NCBI GenBank assembly: GCA_007751255.1
Contig: CP036296.1
Coordinates: 2,294,001-2,358,000, forward strand
DNA length: 64,000 nucleotides
Reading direction: 5' to 3'
Source: Engelhardtia mirabilis
GTDB lineage: Bacteria > Planctomycetota > UBA1135 > GCA-002686595
Part shown: positions 1 to 8,706 of the stretch, in pieces
Numbering within the stretch: the stretch's first letter is position 1
How the letters are laid out: each line of letters opens with the position of its first letter
Program-made: the position numbers and the translations under genes
Notes under the pieces: model-generated
Seen by the model: the letters and a program-made list of their open reading frames with translations, nothing else
Told to the model about the DNA's origin: nothing
Databases searched by the model: none

Positions 1-1002
1 GGCGCTGTAGCGGCGATGGACGCCCTGGCCCTCGCCGGCAAGCTCGAGCGGCGGCTCGCTCTCGCGGCAGCGCTCGTTCGCCAGGGTGCAGCGCGGGGCG
101 AAGGAACAGCCCGGCGGCAGGTCCGCCAGGTCCGGCGGCTGACCGTCGATGGAGAACAGGCGCTTACCCGGCGAGCCCTCCAGGGTCGGGATGCTGGCGA
201 GCAACCCGCGGGTGTAGGGGTGCATCGGCTGGGCGAAGAGCGGGTCGGCGGGGGCCTTCTCGACCACCCGACCGGCGTACATCACCTGCACCCGATCGAC
301 CATGCCGGCGACCACGCCCAGGTCGTGGGTGATCAGCACGATCGCCGTGCCGTGCTCCGCCTGCAGGCGCTGCATCAGCTCGAGGATCTGGGCCTGGATC
401 GTGACGTCCAGGGCCGTGGTCGGCTCGTCGGCGATCAGCACCTTGGGGTTGCAGAGCAGCCCCATGGCGATCATCACGCGTTGGCGCATGCCGCCGGAGA
501 GTTCGTGGGGGTAGGCCGCCAGGCGCTGCTCGGGGTTGGGGATGCCCACGTTGTCCAGGGCCGCCGCGCAGCGCGCGCGCGCCTTGCGCCCGCGCAGGCC
601 CTCGTGGATCGCGAGCACCTCGCCCAGCTGCTTGCCCACCGTCAGGAGCGGGTTCAGGGACGTCATCGGGTCCTGGAAGATCATCGACAGCGCGCCGCCG
701 CGGATCTTCCGCATCTGCCGCTGGGGCAGGGTCAACAGGTCGCGGCCGTCGAACAGCACCTCACCGGACTCGACCACCGCCGGCGGCATGGGTAGAAGGC
801 CCATGATCGCCAGGCTGGTGACGGACTTGCCCGAGCCGGACTCGCCCACGATGCCCAGGGTCTCGCCGGGCTCCAGGGTGAAGCTGACGTCGCGCACGGC
901 GCGCACGGCTCCGATGTGGGAGTCGAAGCGCACGCCCAGGTTGCGCACGTCGAGGACGGGCTTGGTGTGGTGCACGGCGATCGTCGTTTGGTCGTCGGCC
1001 AT
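1..1002 (-). CDS. oppD: Peptide ABC transporter ATPase (OppD/DppD type), 3' end cut by window edge
   Basis: ATP-hydrolysing subunit of an oligopeptide/dipeptide importer on the cytoplasmic face. Read on the minus strand, 334 codons are visible and the frame is still open at base 1, so only the last residues are missing. Visible motifs are Walker A GESGSGKS (about residues 53-60), the signature LSGGMRQR, Walker B VLIADEP, and the cysteine-containing oligopeptide C-terminal region (GCSFAPRC...NERC). The ATG start lies two bases after the stop of the permease gene (TGACCATGG), so the two are very probably one operon and co-translated. An OppF partner may follow outside the window. Opp and Dpp cannot be told apart from sequence alone. 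Confidence 0.93.
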   Translation of the reverse strand, partial: MADDQTTIAVHHTKPVLDVRNLGVRFDSHIGAVRAVRDVSFTLEPGETLGIVGESGSGKSVTSLAIMGLLPMPPAVVESGEVLFDGRDLLTLPQRQMRKIRGGALSMIFQDPMTSLNPLLTVGKQLGEVLAIHEGLRGRKARARCAAALDNVGIPNPEQRLAAYPHELSGGMRQRVMIAMGLLCNPKVLIADEPTTALDVTIQAQILELMQRLQAEHGTAIVLITHDLGVVAGMVDRVQVMYAGRVVEKAPADPLFAQPMHPYTRGLLASIPTLEGSPGKRLFSIDGQPPDLADLPPGCSFAPRCTLANERCRESEPPLELAGEGQGVHRRYSA

Positions 1003-1004
1003 GG

Positions 1005-2951
1005 TCAGTCCTTCCCTCGCAGCTTCGGGTCGAGGGCGTCGCGCAGGCCGTCGCCGAGGATGTTGAGGGCCAAGAGGGTCGAGCCCATGGCCATGGCCGG
1101 GAAGACCACGACCCACCAGAAGGTCTTGACCGCGCTGATGGCCTCGGTGCCGTCCACGGCCAAGAGGCCCCAACTCACCTTGGGTGGCTCGACGCCCAGG
1201 CCCAGGAACGACAGGAAGGCCTCGAATAGCATCACCGCCGGGATCGTGAGGGTCAGGTAGACGATCACGATCGAGAGCACGTTGGGCACCAGGTGCACGA
1301 ACAGGATGCGCGGCGTCGAGGCGCCCAGGACCCGCGCGGCTTCCACGAACTCCTGGTTCTTGAGGCTCAGCACCTGGCCGCGCACGACGCGCGCCATCGT
1401 CAGCCAGTAGATCGCGCCGATGACCACGTAGAACACGGTCATGTAGCCGATGCCGTAGTCCGCCAGGTCGGTGCGGTACTCGTTGATCAGGGTGATCAGG
1501 AAGATCACCACGAAGATGAACGGCACCGAGTACAGCACGTCGACGATCCGCATCATCAGGTTGTCGGTGCGGCCGCCCACGAGCCCGCTGAAGGCGCCGT
1601 AGGTGACGCCGATCAACAGCGAGCAGAGGGTCGCGACCAGGCTGACCTGGATCGAGATGCGGCTGCCCCAGACGATGCGCGCGAGCAGGTCGCGGCCCTT
1701 GTTGTCGGTGCCGAGCAGCGGCCCGGTCTGCCACAGCCCGAAGACCTTGGTGCGCACCCAGACCAGGGCGCGGTCCAGGGGATTGAGGTCCCAGATGCCG
1801 TCCAGGTGGGACATCTCCAGCAGCGCCGCGCGCGAGCCGCGGGAGGCGATCTCGGCGCGCACGGCGCGGGCCAGGTCCGCGTGGTTGTGACCCTCTTGGC
1901 CGATGGCGGGGACCGCTTGGCGTCGCACGACGATCGAGCGCTCGCCGTCCTGGGAGACCACCTGGAGCTCGGACAGGTGCTGCAGGTCGATCTGATCGGC
2001 GCTCTCCAGGGCTGCCACGAGGTCGTCCGCGGCGTCGGTCTGACCGTCGAGGCCGGCGGGGTCCGCGCCGCCGTCGACCGACCAGCTGAGCGGCACCCGC
2101 TCGCCGTCGATTCGAAGTCGGGTGACGGTGATCCCGTCAGCGCCTCGGACCTCGGCCAGGTAGCGCCGGTCGCGCAACTGGTCGCCCTCGTCGCCCAGGG
2201 TGTAGACCAGTTCGATGCCGTCGCCGGAGGTGCGAACCTCGTAGGACTCCAGTGCCCCGCGGTCGAGGTCGACCTCGAAGTCGACCCAGGCCTCGCGCGC
2301 GCCAGCGTCGCGGCCGACGACCAGGACCTGGGCGGTGCCGTCGAAGCCGGTGGGGCGGTACTCGACCCGCGCCCGGTCGCCGTCGCGCAGGGGCACGGCG
2401 TGGCGCTCGATCACCGTGCCGGGTTCGTCGCCATCCTTGACGAAGACGGCGCTGGAGCGGCCCGAAGCGGCCTTGACCAGGTCGCGCAGCTCGTCGCCGC
2501 CCGGCGGCGGGTCCCCGGGCAGCCACTCCGCTCGCAGTTGGAAGTCGAGGAAGGTGCGGTGGCGCCAGGCGTTGTCGGCGAAGGCGCCCAGGGACGAGGT
2601 GGCGCCGGTTCCGAACTCGAAGCTGCGCCCGGGGGGCAGGTTCTCGGGCAGGCGCGGGGAGGCCTCCCAGGGCAGGAAGGGCGGCTGGGGCTCGGACTGG
2701 GGGTCCAGGGCCATCGGCGACGGCAGGGGCAGGACCGGCGCGAAGAAGCTCAACCCCACGAACAGGGTCAGGAACACGAGGCTCCACCAGGCGCCACGAT
2801 TGCGGCCCAGCCGGCGCCAGGCGTCCTGCCACAGGCTCTCACCCTTGAAGCGCTTGGCCTCGTTCAACAGCGCCTGGAGCTGGCCGGCGTCGAGGTCGAA
2901 GCGCCCGCTGCCGGAGTCGTAGCCGGCGGCCTCTTTGTGCTTGGAGGCCAT
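1005..2951 (-). CDS. oppC: Peptide ABC transporter permease (OppC/DppC type) with a very large insertion
   Basis: Inner-membrane permease of 648 residues, about twice the usual 280-320 for OppC. The first membrane helix is near residues 54-72. The core permease resumes near residue 412 (GTDNKGRDLLARIVWG) with five further hydrophobic helices and the ATPase-contacting EAA loop (EFVEAARVLGAS, about 534-545). The block at about 80-410 between helix 1 and the core is hydrophilic, rich in Asp, Arg and Gly, has no membrane segment and should lie on the outer face. I do not recognise a known domain in it. The start overlaps the upstream permease stop by one base (TGATG). The insertion keeps the reading frame, so it is a real extension and not a broken gene. 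Confidence 0.93.
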   Translation of the reverse strand: MASKHKEAAGYDSGSGRFDLDAGQLQALLNEAKRFKGESLWQDAWRRLGRNRGAWWSLVFLTLFVGLSFFAPVLPLPSPMALDPQSEPQPPFLPWEASPRLPENLPPGRSFEFGTGATSSLGAFADNAWRHRTFLDFQLRAEWLPGDPPPGGDELRDLVKAASGRSSAVFVKDGDEPGTVIERHAVPLRDGDRARVEYRPTGFDGTAQVLVVGRDAGAREAWVDFEVDLDRGALESYEVRTSGDGIELVYTLGDEGDQLRDRRYLAEVRGADGITVTRLRIDGERVPLSWSVDGGADPAGLDGQTDAADDLVAALESADQIDLQHLSELQVVSQDGERSIVVRRQAVPAIGQEGHNHADLARAVRAEIASRGSRAALLEMSHLDGIWDLNPLDRALVWVRTKVFGLWQTGPLLGTDNKGRDLLARIVWGSRISIQVSLVATLCSLLIGVTYGAFSGLVGGRTDNLMMRIVDVLYSVPFIFVVIFLITLINEYRTDLADYGIGYMTVFYVVIGAIYWLTMARVVRGQVLSLKNQEFVEAARVLGASTPRILFVHLVPNVLSIVIVYLTLTIPAVMLFEAFLSFLGLGVEPPKVSWGLLAVDGTEAISAVKTFWWVVVFPAMAMGSTLLALNILGDGLRDALDPKLRGKD

Positions 2952-3937
2952 CAGGAGTTCTCCAACTCGATGCGCGGGTCGAGCAGCGTGTAGGCCAGGT
3001 CGACCAGGGTGTTGAGCCCGTAGACCAGCACCGTGTAGAGGATCGTCACACCCATCGCGAGGGTGTAGTCACGGTTGAGCGCGCTGCCCACGAAGTGCGA
3101 GCCGGTGCCCGGGATGGCGAACATGCGCTCGATCACCAGGCTGCCGGTCAGGATGCCGGCCGTGGCCGGGCCGAGGTAGGAGACCACCGGCAGGATGCCG
3201 CCCTTGATCGCGTGGCGCAGCAGCACCAGCCACTCGGGCAGGCCCTTGGCGCGGGCGGTGCGGATGTAGTCGGCGCTGAGCACCTCGAGCATGCCCGTGC
3301 GGGTCAACCGCGCGATGTAGGCCGCGAAGGGCGCTCCCAGGGCCAGCGCGGGTAGCGGCAGGTAGCGCGGACTGCCCCAGCCCGCCACCGGCAGCAGCTC
3401 GAGCTGGAAGGCGAAGATGATGATCAGGAAGGCCGCGATCACGAAGTTGGGCAGGGCGATGCCGACGGTGGCGAACAGCCGCATGCCCAGGTCGAGGGCC
3501 GTGCCGCGCCGCAGGGCCGAGACGATGCCCGCGGTCAGGCCCAGGGTCAGGGCGATCGCCATGGCCACCGAACCCAGGGCGATCGAGATCGGCAGGGACT
3601 GGCCGATGATGTCGTTGACGGTGTAGTCGCGCAGCTTGAACGAGGGGCCCAGGTCACCGGTCAGCACACCGCCGAACACATTCGAGTTGTCGCCCCCGAA
3701 CAGCACCAGGCCCTCGTGGTCCAGGTTGAACGGGCCCACGTACTGCAGGTACTGCTTCCAGACCGGCCAATCGAGGTGGTAGCGCGCCTCCAGGTTGGCC
3801 TCGATCGCCGGGTGCAGGGCGCGCTCGTTGTCGAACGGTCCGCCGCGCACGGCGCGCATCAGAAAGAAGGAGATCGTGACCACGCTGAAGAGCGTGATCG
3901 CGAACCACAGGAGGCGTCTGAACAGGAACTGGAGCAT
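2951..3937 (-). CDS. oppB: Peptide ABC transporter permease (OppB/DppB type)
   Basis: Inner-membrane permease of 328 residues, the normal length for the family. It opens with the typical N-terminal helix (LLWFAITLFSVVTISFFLM), has six hydrophobic segments, and carries the EAA loop DYIRTARAKGLPEWLVL near residues 224-240. The C-terminus TLLDPRIEL is typical of OppB. It is the second gene of the minus-strand importer operon, 129 bp downstream of the binding-protein gene and overlapping the next permease start by one base. Unlike the other three permeases here, it has no large insertion. Confidence 0.95.
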   Translation of the reverse strand: MLQFLFRRLLWFAITLFSVVTISFFLMRAVRGGPFDNERALHPAIEANLEARYHLDWPVWKQYLQYVGPFNLDHEGLVLFGGDNSNVFGGVLTGDLGPSFKLRDYTVNDIIGQSLPISIALGSVAMAIALTLGLTAGIVSALRRGTALDLGMRLFATVGIALPNFVIAAFLIIIFAFQLELLPVAGWGSPRYLPLPALALGAPFAAYIARLTRTGMLEVLSADYIRTARAKGLPEWLVLLRHAIKGGILPVVSYLGPATAGILTGSLVIERMFAIPGTGSHFVGSALNRDYTLAMGVTILYTVLVYGLNTLVDLAYTLLDPRIELENS

Positions 3938-4026
3938 CGTCCGTGGTGGGGCGGCTTGGTGGCGCTGCGTCGAGGGCGGGGGCGGGGCGGCTTCGTCAAC
4001 CCGTCCGGGAGGGCCGCGATCGAGGT

Positions 4027-4054
4027 CTCTCGCGAACGGAGGCGTCCGCGAGAG
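4027..4054 (-). terminator. Hairpin between binding-protein and permease genes (possible attenuator)
   Basis: Inverted repeat with 8-bp arms (CTCTCGCG / CGCGAGAG at 4027-4034 and 4047-4054) and a 12-nt loop, just after the binding-protein stop and before the permease start. There is no U-tract. Such hairpins after a binding-protein gene often reduce read-through into the permeases or stabilise the upstream mRNA; that role is inferred here. Confidence 0.4.
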
Positions 4055-4066
4055 GGACCGTCCGCG

Positions 4067-5938
4067 TCAGTCGAGCTGGAGGGGAGAGAGACTGCGGCGG
4101 GGATCACCCACCGGGAACACGCCGGCGGGGGCATTGGGCGGATAGAGGCCGTCGGCGGGCCCGGGAGCGTCGACCAGCTCCCACTCCGGGGGCTGGCTCG
4201 CCCGCGCGGCGGCCAGCTCTTCGTCGCTGCGGAAGTACCACCACTTGGGGAACTGCTCGTCGAGCAGGTTGCCCGGGAAGCCGCCGACCCGCGGGTTGAT
4301 GATGCTCTGGGTGGTGTAGGAGTAGATCGGCAGGATCGGCAGCTCGTCGGTCAGCACGCGCTCGGCTTCGTAGAAGTACTCGAAGCGCTGCTCCGGGTCC
4401 GTCTCCCGCTTGGCGAGCTCGATCATCTCGTCGTAGCGCGCGTTGCCCCAGCCGGTCTTGTTGTTCTCGCCACCGGTCACGAACATGTCCAGGAAGGTGT
4501 TCGGGTCCAGGTAGTCGCCGATCCAAGCCGCGCGCGAGACGTCGTAGGAGAGGGTGTTCTGGGTGTCGAGGTAGACCTTCCACTCCTGGTTCAGGAATTT
4601 GACGTTGATGCCCAGGTGCCGCTTCCAGCCGTCGGCCACCAGCTCGGCCACGTCGCGGTGGGTCTCGCTGGTGTTGTAGTGGATCTCGATCGTGGGGAAG
4701 GTCTTGCCGTCGGGGCCGTAGCCCGCCTCGACCAGGAGCGCCTTGGCGGTCTCGATGTCCTTCTGCAGGCCGGACTCCCAGTTCTCGCCGACCTGCGCCG
4801 CGTGGGGTAGGGGCTGTGGCGTGTAGCCGGCCATGCCGTAGGGCACCAGCGAGAACCACGGCATCTGCCCCGACTTGGTCACGTACTTGGTGATCGCGTT
4901 GCGGTCCATGCAGAGCGCCAGGGCGCGCCGCACGCGCGGATCGTCCATCGGCGCCCGCGTGGTGTTGACGCGGTAGAAGTAGGTGCCGAAGTAGGGCGTG
5001 GGGTTGAAGTCCTCGCGCTGCAGCAGGCGTTCGATCAACTGGTTGGGGATGAAGTTGATCCAGTCCGCGTCGCCCTGGAGGTACAGGTTCAGGTTGGTCA
5101 GGTACTGCTCGACCGCCAGCACGTCGATGGTCTCGAAGGCGACGCTGTCGCGGTCCCAGTAGCTGTCGCTCTTGCGCAGGCGGATGCGATCGTTGACCCG
5201 TCGCTGGACCACCCGGTAGGGGCCGTTGGTGACGATGTTCTCGGGCCGCAGCCACTCGAACTGCCAGGTGTCCGGGTACAGCTCCTGGGCCTCCTCGATG
5301 CAGCGCCGGTTGACCGGGAAGAGGGGGTAGAAGCCCGTCAACTGGATGAAGAAGGGCGTCGGTTGGTCGAGGACCACCTCGAGGGTGTGGTCGTCCAGGG
5401 CGCGAATCCCGACCGTGTCGAAGGGCTGCAAGGGGTGGCCCTGGTCATCGAGCTCGGTGGAGTAGGCCTTGGCGCCCTTCACGTACCAGAGCTGGTAGGC
5501 GTACTCCGCGGCCGTGCTCGGGTTGAGGAAGCGCTCCCAGGAGTAGAGGAAGTCCTGGGCCGTGACCTCGTCGCCGTTGGTCCAGCGGGCGCCGTGGCGC
5601 AGGTGGAAGGTGTAGGTCAGGCCGTCCTCGGAGATCTCCCAGGTCTCGGCCATGCCAGGCATCGGCTCCAGGGTCGCCGGGTCCTTGACCGTCAGGCCCT
5701 CGAAGATCGCCCGCAGCACGCGGCCTTCGGGCACGCCGGTGACCGTGGCCGGGTCGAGGGTCTGGACCTCGGTGCCGTTGATGAAGGTGAAGTCCGCCGG
5801 CTCGAGCCGCGTGGTCGTCGTGATCCGCGTCCCCAGCGCGATGGCGCCGGCGAGCAGTGAGATGGGGACCACGGTGCGGATCCAAGCGGCCTGTCCCGAA
5901 GTACGCATGCGGTGGATGCTAGCGGGTTGACTCGCCAT
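4067..5938 (-). CDS. oppA: Peptide ABC transporter substrate-binding protein (OppA type), membrane-anchored
   Basis: Extracytoplasmic binding protein of the SBP_bac_5 family, 623 residues, the first gene of the minus-strand importer operon. Family hallmarks are NGTEVQTLDPATVTGVPEG near residue 54, GLTYTFHLRHGARWTNGDEVTAQDF, and later the repeated RVRRALALCMDRNAI stretch. The N-terminus has one hydrophobic segment (about 23-36) after basic residues. There is no lipobox cysteine, so it is either cleaved after this segment or stays anchored by it. A second in-frame ATG at 5908 is possible and would remove ten residues; neither start has a strong Shine-Dalgarno. Substrate specificity cannot be read from the sequence. 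Confidence 0.93.
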   Translation of the reverse strand: MASQPASIHRMRTSGQAAWIRTVVPISLLAGAIALGTRITTTTRLEPADFTFINGTEVQTLDPATVTGVPEGRVLRAIFEGLTVKDPATLEPMPGMAETWEISEDGLTYTFHLRHGARWTNGDEVTAQDFLYSWERFLNPSTAAEYAYQLWYVKGAKAYSTELDDQGHPLQPFDTVGIRALDDHTLEVVLDQPTPFFIQLTGFYPLFPVNRRCIEEAQELYPDTWQFEWLRPENIVTNGPYRVVQRRVNDRIRLRKSDSYWDRDSVAFETIDVLAVEQYLTNLNLYLQGDADWINFIPNQLIERLLQREDFNPTPYFGTYFYRVNTTRAPMDDPRVRRALALCMDRNAITKYVTKSGQMPWFSLVPYGMAGYTPQPLPHAAQVGENWESGLQKDIETAKALLVEAGYGPDGKTFPTIEIHYNTSETHRDVAELVADGWKRHLGINVKFLNQEWKVYLDTQNTLSYDVSRAAWIGDYLDPNTFLDMFVTGGENNKTGWGNARYDEMIELAKRETDPEQRFEYFYEAERVLTDELPILPIYSYTTQSIINPRVGGFPGNLLDEQFPKWWYFRSDEELAAARASQPPEWELVDAPGPADGLYPPNAPAGVFPVGDPRRSLSPLQLD

Positions 5939-6267
5939 GGCTCTGCGTGAGGCGGCGAGGGAAGCGCGGGTGCGTGCCCGTTGTGGGCGTCTAAGTCGTT
6001 TGCATGGAGCGACTTGTGGCTACGAGTTCGCATCGGTGTGCCCAGGGCCGAGCGATCGTCGCGGGGGATTGTCGGCGGCCCGTCGGTCCGTGGGTAGGGC
6101 CTTGTGAGCGAGGGCTCGTGTTCGACCTCGGCCGACCCCTCGCCCGCGATCAGGGCGGGCAACGGGGCCGCCGCGCGCGTATCCTGTGGGCCCCCGCACC
6201 CCTCCCTGGGCACGCGAGACCCTCTCCGGCCCGGCCGACAGCCACGCCGACTCCGAACCACAACGCT
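5939..6267. promoter_or_regulatory. Divergent promoter region of the two peptide importers
   Basis: A 329-bp gene-free stretch between the two divergently transcribed importers, so it must hold both promoters. Visible are an inverted repeat AAGTCG-11 nt-CGACTT (5993-5998 and 6010-6015), a possible operator, and a TATCCT hexamer at 6180-6185 that could be a -10 for the plus-strand operon. No convincing -35 partner is seen. A frame open upstream of 6268 has no signal-peptide logic and is treated as untranslated. Confidence 0.4.
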
Positions 6268-8652
6268 ATGTACGACGCCGCCCGGCCTGCGTCCTCGGCG
6301 CTGCGGCGCCTCGCGCCCGCTTCGCCCCTCCTGCTGCCGACCGTCCTGTTCTCGGGCTTCCTGAGCGGCTGCTCGTCCGAGGGCTGGGAGGCCCCGCCGG
6401 CGGTCACCCGCCAGGACGACGCCAACGTCGCGCTCGTGAACAAGCTCACGGACGTCATGGAGGAGAGGCAGCTCTGGGCCCTGGAGATCGAGGACGGGGC
6501 GGTCCGGGTGCACTTGGACCGCCGCGAGTCGGGCGGTGGCGGGATGCCGATGATGGTCGCGCCCGGTTCCTACGCCCCGGGTGGGGGCGCGGCGAACTCC
6601 GGGAGTTCGATCGCCGCGGGCGGCGCAGCGAGCAGCGGGGGCGCGGGCGGCGGGCGGAACACCGGCGGCACCAGGCCTGCGCCGGCCAAGACCACCGACG
6701 AGGCCGGCCCCGGCGCCGCCCCGGTGGACGTCTTCCACCCGGACAATCGCCTCCTGGCGGACGGCTCGACGCCGGCCCAGCCGGACCCCCTCTACGGCGG
6801 GCGGGTGATCGTGCACCTGTCAAACCTGCCCAAGCACACCAACTACGTGACCGAGAACTCCGCCGTCACCCGGCGGATGCTCTACGAGGTCCACGAGACG
6901 CTGGCCCCCCAGGACTGGGAGTACCACGATTACAAGCCGCGCCTGGCGACCGGCTACCAGGTCGAGGACATGGTGGTGCTCGCCGACGGTGCGGAGGTGC
7001 GCTACGACGACGCCAAGCCCCTGCGGGTGCGGCCGCTGGGCTTCGAGGAGCCCTTCGACGGCCACGTGCTGTACGGCAAGGTCACCGAGCTGGCGGACGG
7101 CGGCTGGCGCGTGGAACCTCAGACGGACGGTGGGTCGGCCCTCGAGTCCCTGATCGAGCTGCCCGCGGGCGACGTGATGAGCGTCGAGCTGGGCTGCGTC
7201 CTCACCTACCAGCTGCGCGACGATGCCCTCTGGCATCCGGCCGCGGGGGAGGCGAACGGTGCGGCCTACTCGATCGCCGACCAGAAGATGGACGCAGCGG
7301 ACGTCTACTTCTCGTGGGCGCTCTACTCGAACATGGGCGTCGACTGCGACGAGAAGCGCTTCAACTTCGAGAAGGTCACCGACTGTGAGGTGCTCGGCGA
7401 CCACGAGGTGCGCTTCTTCTACCAGGAGCAGTACTTCTCGACGATCCACACCCTGGGCGCGAACCTCACGATCCTGCCCTCGCACATCTACGACCTGTCG
7501 GACCCCGACTGCCCCTGGTACGACCCCGAGGCGACCGAGGCGGCCCAGGCCGAGCACATCAACGAGAACCCCCACAACCAGCTCTGGATCGGGTTGGGTC
7601 CCTACCGGGTCACCGACTGGAACCAGTCCTACGTGGAGGCCCAGCGCTTCGACGGCTACTTCGATCCCGACAACGGCGGCTACGTCGACACGATCCGCTG
7701 GCGCTACATCGGCGACGACAACTCCGCCTTCCAGGCCCTCCTGAACGGCGAGCTGGACTACTTCGAGCGGGTCAAGTCGACGGACTACTTCGGCGCGGCG
7801 ACCGAGAAGCCCGACTTCGTCTCCCAGTTCTACAAGGGCTACAAGTACCTGGGGAGCTACGGCTACACGGGTTGGAACACCCAGCGGCCCTACCTGTCGG
7901 ACAAGCGCGTGCGCCAGGCCCTGGCCCACGCCTTCCCCTTCGACGACTACCTGATCACCAACTACAAGAACCTGGCGCGCCAGATCACGGGGCCCTTCCC
8001 CTACAACTCGGCCGGCTACGACCACTCGGTCAAGCCCTTCCCCCACGACCCAGAGCGGGCGCGGGAGCTGCTCGAGGAGGCCGGCTTCTTCGACAGCGAC
8101 GGCAACGGCATCGTCGACCGCGACGGCCGCGACCTGGTGATCGAGTTCATGATGCCCTCGGGCAACGACGCCTCGAAGTCCCTCGGCCTGGTCATGCAGG
8201 AGAGCTTCGGCGAGATCGGCGTCGGGCTCGAGTTCGCGGCGCTGGAGTGGGCGACCTTCCTCGACCGCATGAAGAAGCGCGAGTTCGACGGGTGCAACCT
8301 GGCCTGGGTGCCCGAGCTCGAGAGCGACCCCGAGCAGGTCTGGCACAGCAAGTGGGGTGCGCCCGAGGTCGAGGGCTCGAACAACTCCGGTGTCCAGGAG
8401 CCCGAGCTCGACGCGCTGATCCTGGCCGGCCAACGGGAAGTCGACTTCGACAAGCGCCAGGAGATCTGGAAGGCGATCCACCGCTTCCTCTACGACCTGC
8501 AGCCCTACCTGTTCGGCTACAACGTCCCGCAGAAGTTCGCGATGTCCAAGCGCATCCGCGGCTTCCAGGCCTTCGCGATCGACCCGGGCTATTCCATCCG
8601 GCGCTGGTACTTCGTCGACCCGAGCGAGCCGGGCACGCGCCCGAATCGCTGA
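6268..8652 (+). CDS. oppA: Peptide ABC transporter substrate-binding lipoprotein (OppA type)
   Basis: Large extracytoplasmic binding protein, 794 residues. The ATG at 6268 is chosen because it gives a lipoprotein signal: basic N-terminus, hydrophobic stretch, then the lipobox LSGC. The frame is open further upstream but that part is not signal-like. After the lipid-anchored Cys comes a Gly/Ser/Ala-rich linker (about residues 90-160), then the SBP_bac_5 fold with ALWHPAAGE, DVYFSWALYSNMG and KRVRQALAHAFPFDDYL. The family is usually 500-600 residues, so the N-terminal extension is unusual. It is first in a five-gene plus-strand operon with two permeases and two ATPases. The start has no Shine-Dalgarno. 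Confidence 0.92.
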   Translation: MYDAARPASSALRRLAPASPLLLPTVLFSGFLSGCSSEGWEAPPAVTRQDDANVALVNKLTDVMEERQLWALEIEDGAVRVHLDRRESGGGGMPMMVAPGSYAPGGGAANSGSSIAAGGAASSGGAGGGRNTGGTRPAPAKTTDEAGPGAAPVDVFHPDNRLLADGSTPAQPDPLYGGRVIVHLSNLPKHTNYVTENSAVTRRMLYEVHETLAPQDWEYHDYKPRLATGYQVEDMVVLADGAEVRYDDAKPLRVRPLGFEEPFDGHVLYGKVTELADGGWRVEPQTDGGSALESLIELPAGDVMSVELGCVLTYQLRDDALWHPAAGEANGAAYSIADQKMDAADVYFSWALYSNMGVDCDEKRFNFEKVTDCEVLGDHEVRFFYQEQYFSTIHTLGANLTILPSHIYDLSDPDCPWYDPEATEAAQAEHINENPHNQLWIGLGPYRVTDWNQSYVEAQRFDGYFDPDNGGYVDTIRWRYIGDDNSAFQALLNGELDYFERVKSTDYFGAATEKPDFVSQFYKGYKYLGSYGYTGWNTQRPYLSDKRVRQALAHAFPFDDYLITNYKNLARQITGPFPYNSAGYDHSVKPFPHDPERARELLEEAGFFDSDGNGIVDRDGRDLVIEFMMPSGNDASKSLGLVMQESFGEIGVGLEFAALEWATFLDRMKKREFDGCNLAWVPELESDPEQVWHSKWGAPEVEGSNNSGVQEPELDALILAGQREVDFDKRQEIWKAIHRFLYDLQPYLFGYNVPQKFAMSKRIRGFQAFAIDPGYSIRRWYFVDPSEPGTRPNR

Positions 8653-8706
8653 GTGGTGGTCTCACCAGGGTTTCCCTTCCGCCACGAAAACGAGGTCTGA
8701 CCCTTC

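Noticed and set aside
6820-8481. Minus-strand open frame opposite the binding lipoprotein
   Set aside because: Shadow of a well-supported SBP_bac_5 gene; no motifs of its own.
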